Source: Paenibacillus glycinis (GTDB lineage Bacteria > Bacillota > Bacilli > Paenibacillales > Paenibacillaceae). From it: a stretch of DNA of 64,000 bases. The DNA is taken from positions 1 to 64,000 of the forward strand of contig NZ_JAAAMV010000025.1 in the NCBI RefSeq assembly GCF_009909185.1, written 5' to 3'. A program made the position numbers and the translations under genes. Under the pieces are notes generated by a model, which was not told where the DNA came from, ran no database searches, and was given only the letters and a program-made list of their open reading frames with translations. Below are positions 62,837 through 64,000 of the stretch, one piece after another (position 1 is the stretch's first letter; each line of letters opens with the position of its first letter).

Positions 62837-64000
62837 ATGACTACTATGGTATCCAATCAATTGCGCAAAGGGCCGATCATGGCTTCCTTGCTCATCGCCG
62901 CTTTCGTCGCGCTGCTAGCCCAAACGGTGCTTAACGTCGCGCTGCCGCAAATGATGGTGGATCTCGACGTCGGCGAGAGCACGATCCAGTGGCTGTCCAA
63001 CGGCTACATGCTGGTCAACGGCGTACTCGTGCCGATCAGCGCTTACTTCATTAATAGGTTTACGACCCGCAAGCTGTTCTTGGTCGCTTCCGTCACGTTC
63101 GCGATCGGCACCACGGTCTGCGCCGTATCGGGCGATTTTACTTGGCTGCTGGCCGGCCGTCTCATACAAGCGGGCGGCGCAGGCATCCTAATGCCGCTGA
63201 TGATGATCGTGATCATGACCATCTTCCCCGTCGAAGAACGCGGCAAGGCGATGGGCCTGATGGGCGTCGCGATGATCTTCGCGCCGGCCGTCGGACCGAC
63301 GCTTTCCGGCTGGATCGTCGAAAACTACGATTGGCATGTCTTGTTCTACATCATATTGCCGCTGGCGATCTTGGCTGTCGTGTTCGGCGCCTTCTCGATG
63401 AAGGACGTCATCAAGACATCGCGGCCGAAGCTCGACGTGCTCAGCGTCATTCTGTCCACGCTCGGTTTAGGGGGGCTGCTCTACGGCTTCAGCGAAGCGG
63501 GAACGGCAGGTTGGGACTCGACCGAAGTCATCGTATGCTCGGCCGTCGGAGCGGTGGCGCTTCTCTTGTTCATCGTCCGCTCGATCCTCGTGAAGATTCC
63601 GCTGCTCGAGATGCGCGTCTTCAAATATCCGATGTTCTCGCTCACGGCTCTGATCAATGCCATTATCACGATGGCGATGTATTCCGGCATGATCCTGCTT
63701 CCGATCTTCTTGCAGACCATTCGCCACTTCACGCCGCTCGAATCCGGCTTGCTGCTGCTTCCTGGCGCCATCCTGATGGGCATCATGTCGCCGATCACCG
63801 GCATGGTGTTCGATAAGATCGGCGCGCGCTGGCTGGCCGTCGTCGGCCTGATCATCACGACCGTCACGACGTTCGAGTTCAGCCGCCTGGAGATCGATAC
63901 GTCGTATAATCATATGATGCTGTTCTATACGCTTCGGATGTTCGGGATGTCCATGCTGCTGATGCCGATCCAAACGGCCGGACTCAATCAGCTGCCGCGC
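62837..64000 (+). CDS. DHA2 (14-TM) family MFS drug exporter, N-terminal part
   Basis: Open from the ATG at 62837 to the window edge (about 388 residues seen; full proteins are near 480-500). Hydrophobic segments follow the EmrB/QacA pattern; motif C-like segments (GRLIQAGGAGILMPLMM and MIFAPAVGPTLSGWIVE) and the loop near NRFTTRKLF are visible. Exports drugs or metabolites by proton antiport. GGGAGG lies 12 bases upstream. A possible small upstream frame (62728 on) shares this start region. Truncated only by the window end. Confidence 0.92.
   Translation, partial: MTTMVSNQLRKGPIMASLLIAAFVALLAQTVLNVALPQMMVDLDVGESTIQWLSNGYMLVNGVLVPISAYFINRFTTRKLFLVASVTFAIGTTVCAVSGDFTWLLAGRLIQAGGAGILMPLMMIVIMTIFPVEERGKAMGLMGVAMIFAPAVGPTLSGWIVENYDWHVLFYIILPLAILAVVFGAFSMKDVIKTSRPKLDVLSVILSTLGLGGLLYGFSEAGTAGWDSTEVIVCSAVGAVALLLFIVRSILVKIPLLEMRVFKYPMFSLTALINAIITMAMYSGMILLPIFLQTIRHFTPLESGLLLLPGAILMGIMSPITGMVFDKIGARWLAVVGLIITTVTTFEFSRLEIDTSYNHMMLFYTLRMFGMSMLLMPIQTAGLNQLPR

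Overview
The window looks like a chromosomal segment of an endospore-forming, GC-rich Paenibacillaceae bacterium (Paenibacillus/Cohnella type). Evidence: B. subtilis-like synteny in several blocks (rrn leader-bofA-yaaL-recR-yaaK-dnaX-SRP RNA; rpmE-rho-murA-fba-spo0F-pyrG-rpoE; argS-ywiB; speB-speE, then divergent pbpG, then ywhD), promoters resembling those of sporulation sigma factors, strong GGAGG-type Shine-Dalgarno sites, frequent TTG/GTG starts and firmicute cis-regulators (T-box, c-di-AMP riboswitch, Fur boxes). No prophage, insertion sequence, CRISPR array or tRNA gene was seen.

Layout. 1-5,000 (minus): leader and promoter of an rRNA operon whose 16S gene lies outside the window, then bofA, yaaL, recR, yaaK, dnaX, the large SRP RNA, a YhcN/YlaJ-type spore lipoprotein and rpmE. 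5,000-13,400 (minus): radical SAM protein, rho, murA, fba, spo0F, pyrG with a CTP-type attenuator, and rpoE (delta). 13,700-14,900 (plus): a subtilisin-like protease. 15,000-18,700 (minus): argS and ywiB behind an arginine T-box, a deoxyinosine glycosylase and a small DUF7667-type protein. 19,000-26,100: a sugar-type ABC importer (binding protein plus two permeases, no ATPase), a PHP-family phosphoesterase and a LacI regulator, with a divergent glycerophosphodiester phosphodiesterase; LacI-type operators lie between the divergent genes. 26,100-36,100: speE-speB, sporulation penicillin-binding protein, heterodimeric ABC exporter, NlpC/P60 protein, Fur-controlled flavodoxin, ywhD. 36,300-40,200 (plus): M1-type metallopeptidase with a membrane partner, then a c-di-AMP riboswitch with its NlpC/P60 hydrolase. 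40,300-54,300: Lhr-type helicase, two small operons (MFS transporter with CE7 esterase; winged-helix protein with DUF5946) and single-gene units including exoA. 54,300-64,000: mostly small accessory genes (CYTH, ankyrin proteins, UspA, DinB, SRPBCC, AraC, DUF2306, DUF2277), a decayed LPXTG protein and the 5' part of a DHA2-family drug exporter.

The most interesting features are regulatory. The rpmE terminator hairpin appears to contain the forespore promoter and the ribosome binding site of the next gene. The pyrG leader starts at GGGC and carries an attenuator hairpin. The c-di-AMP aptamer abuts the ribosome binding site with no room for a terminator. The PHP/GDPD/ABC/LacI cluster looks like an uncharacterised phosphodiester-scavenging regulon. 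A ribbon-helix-helix/ankyrin fusion protein is an unusual architecture. I found no clear large, wholly new multi-gene system. All family assignments are by reading the sequence; none has been checked by database search.
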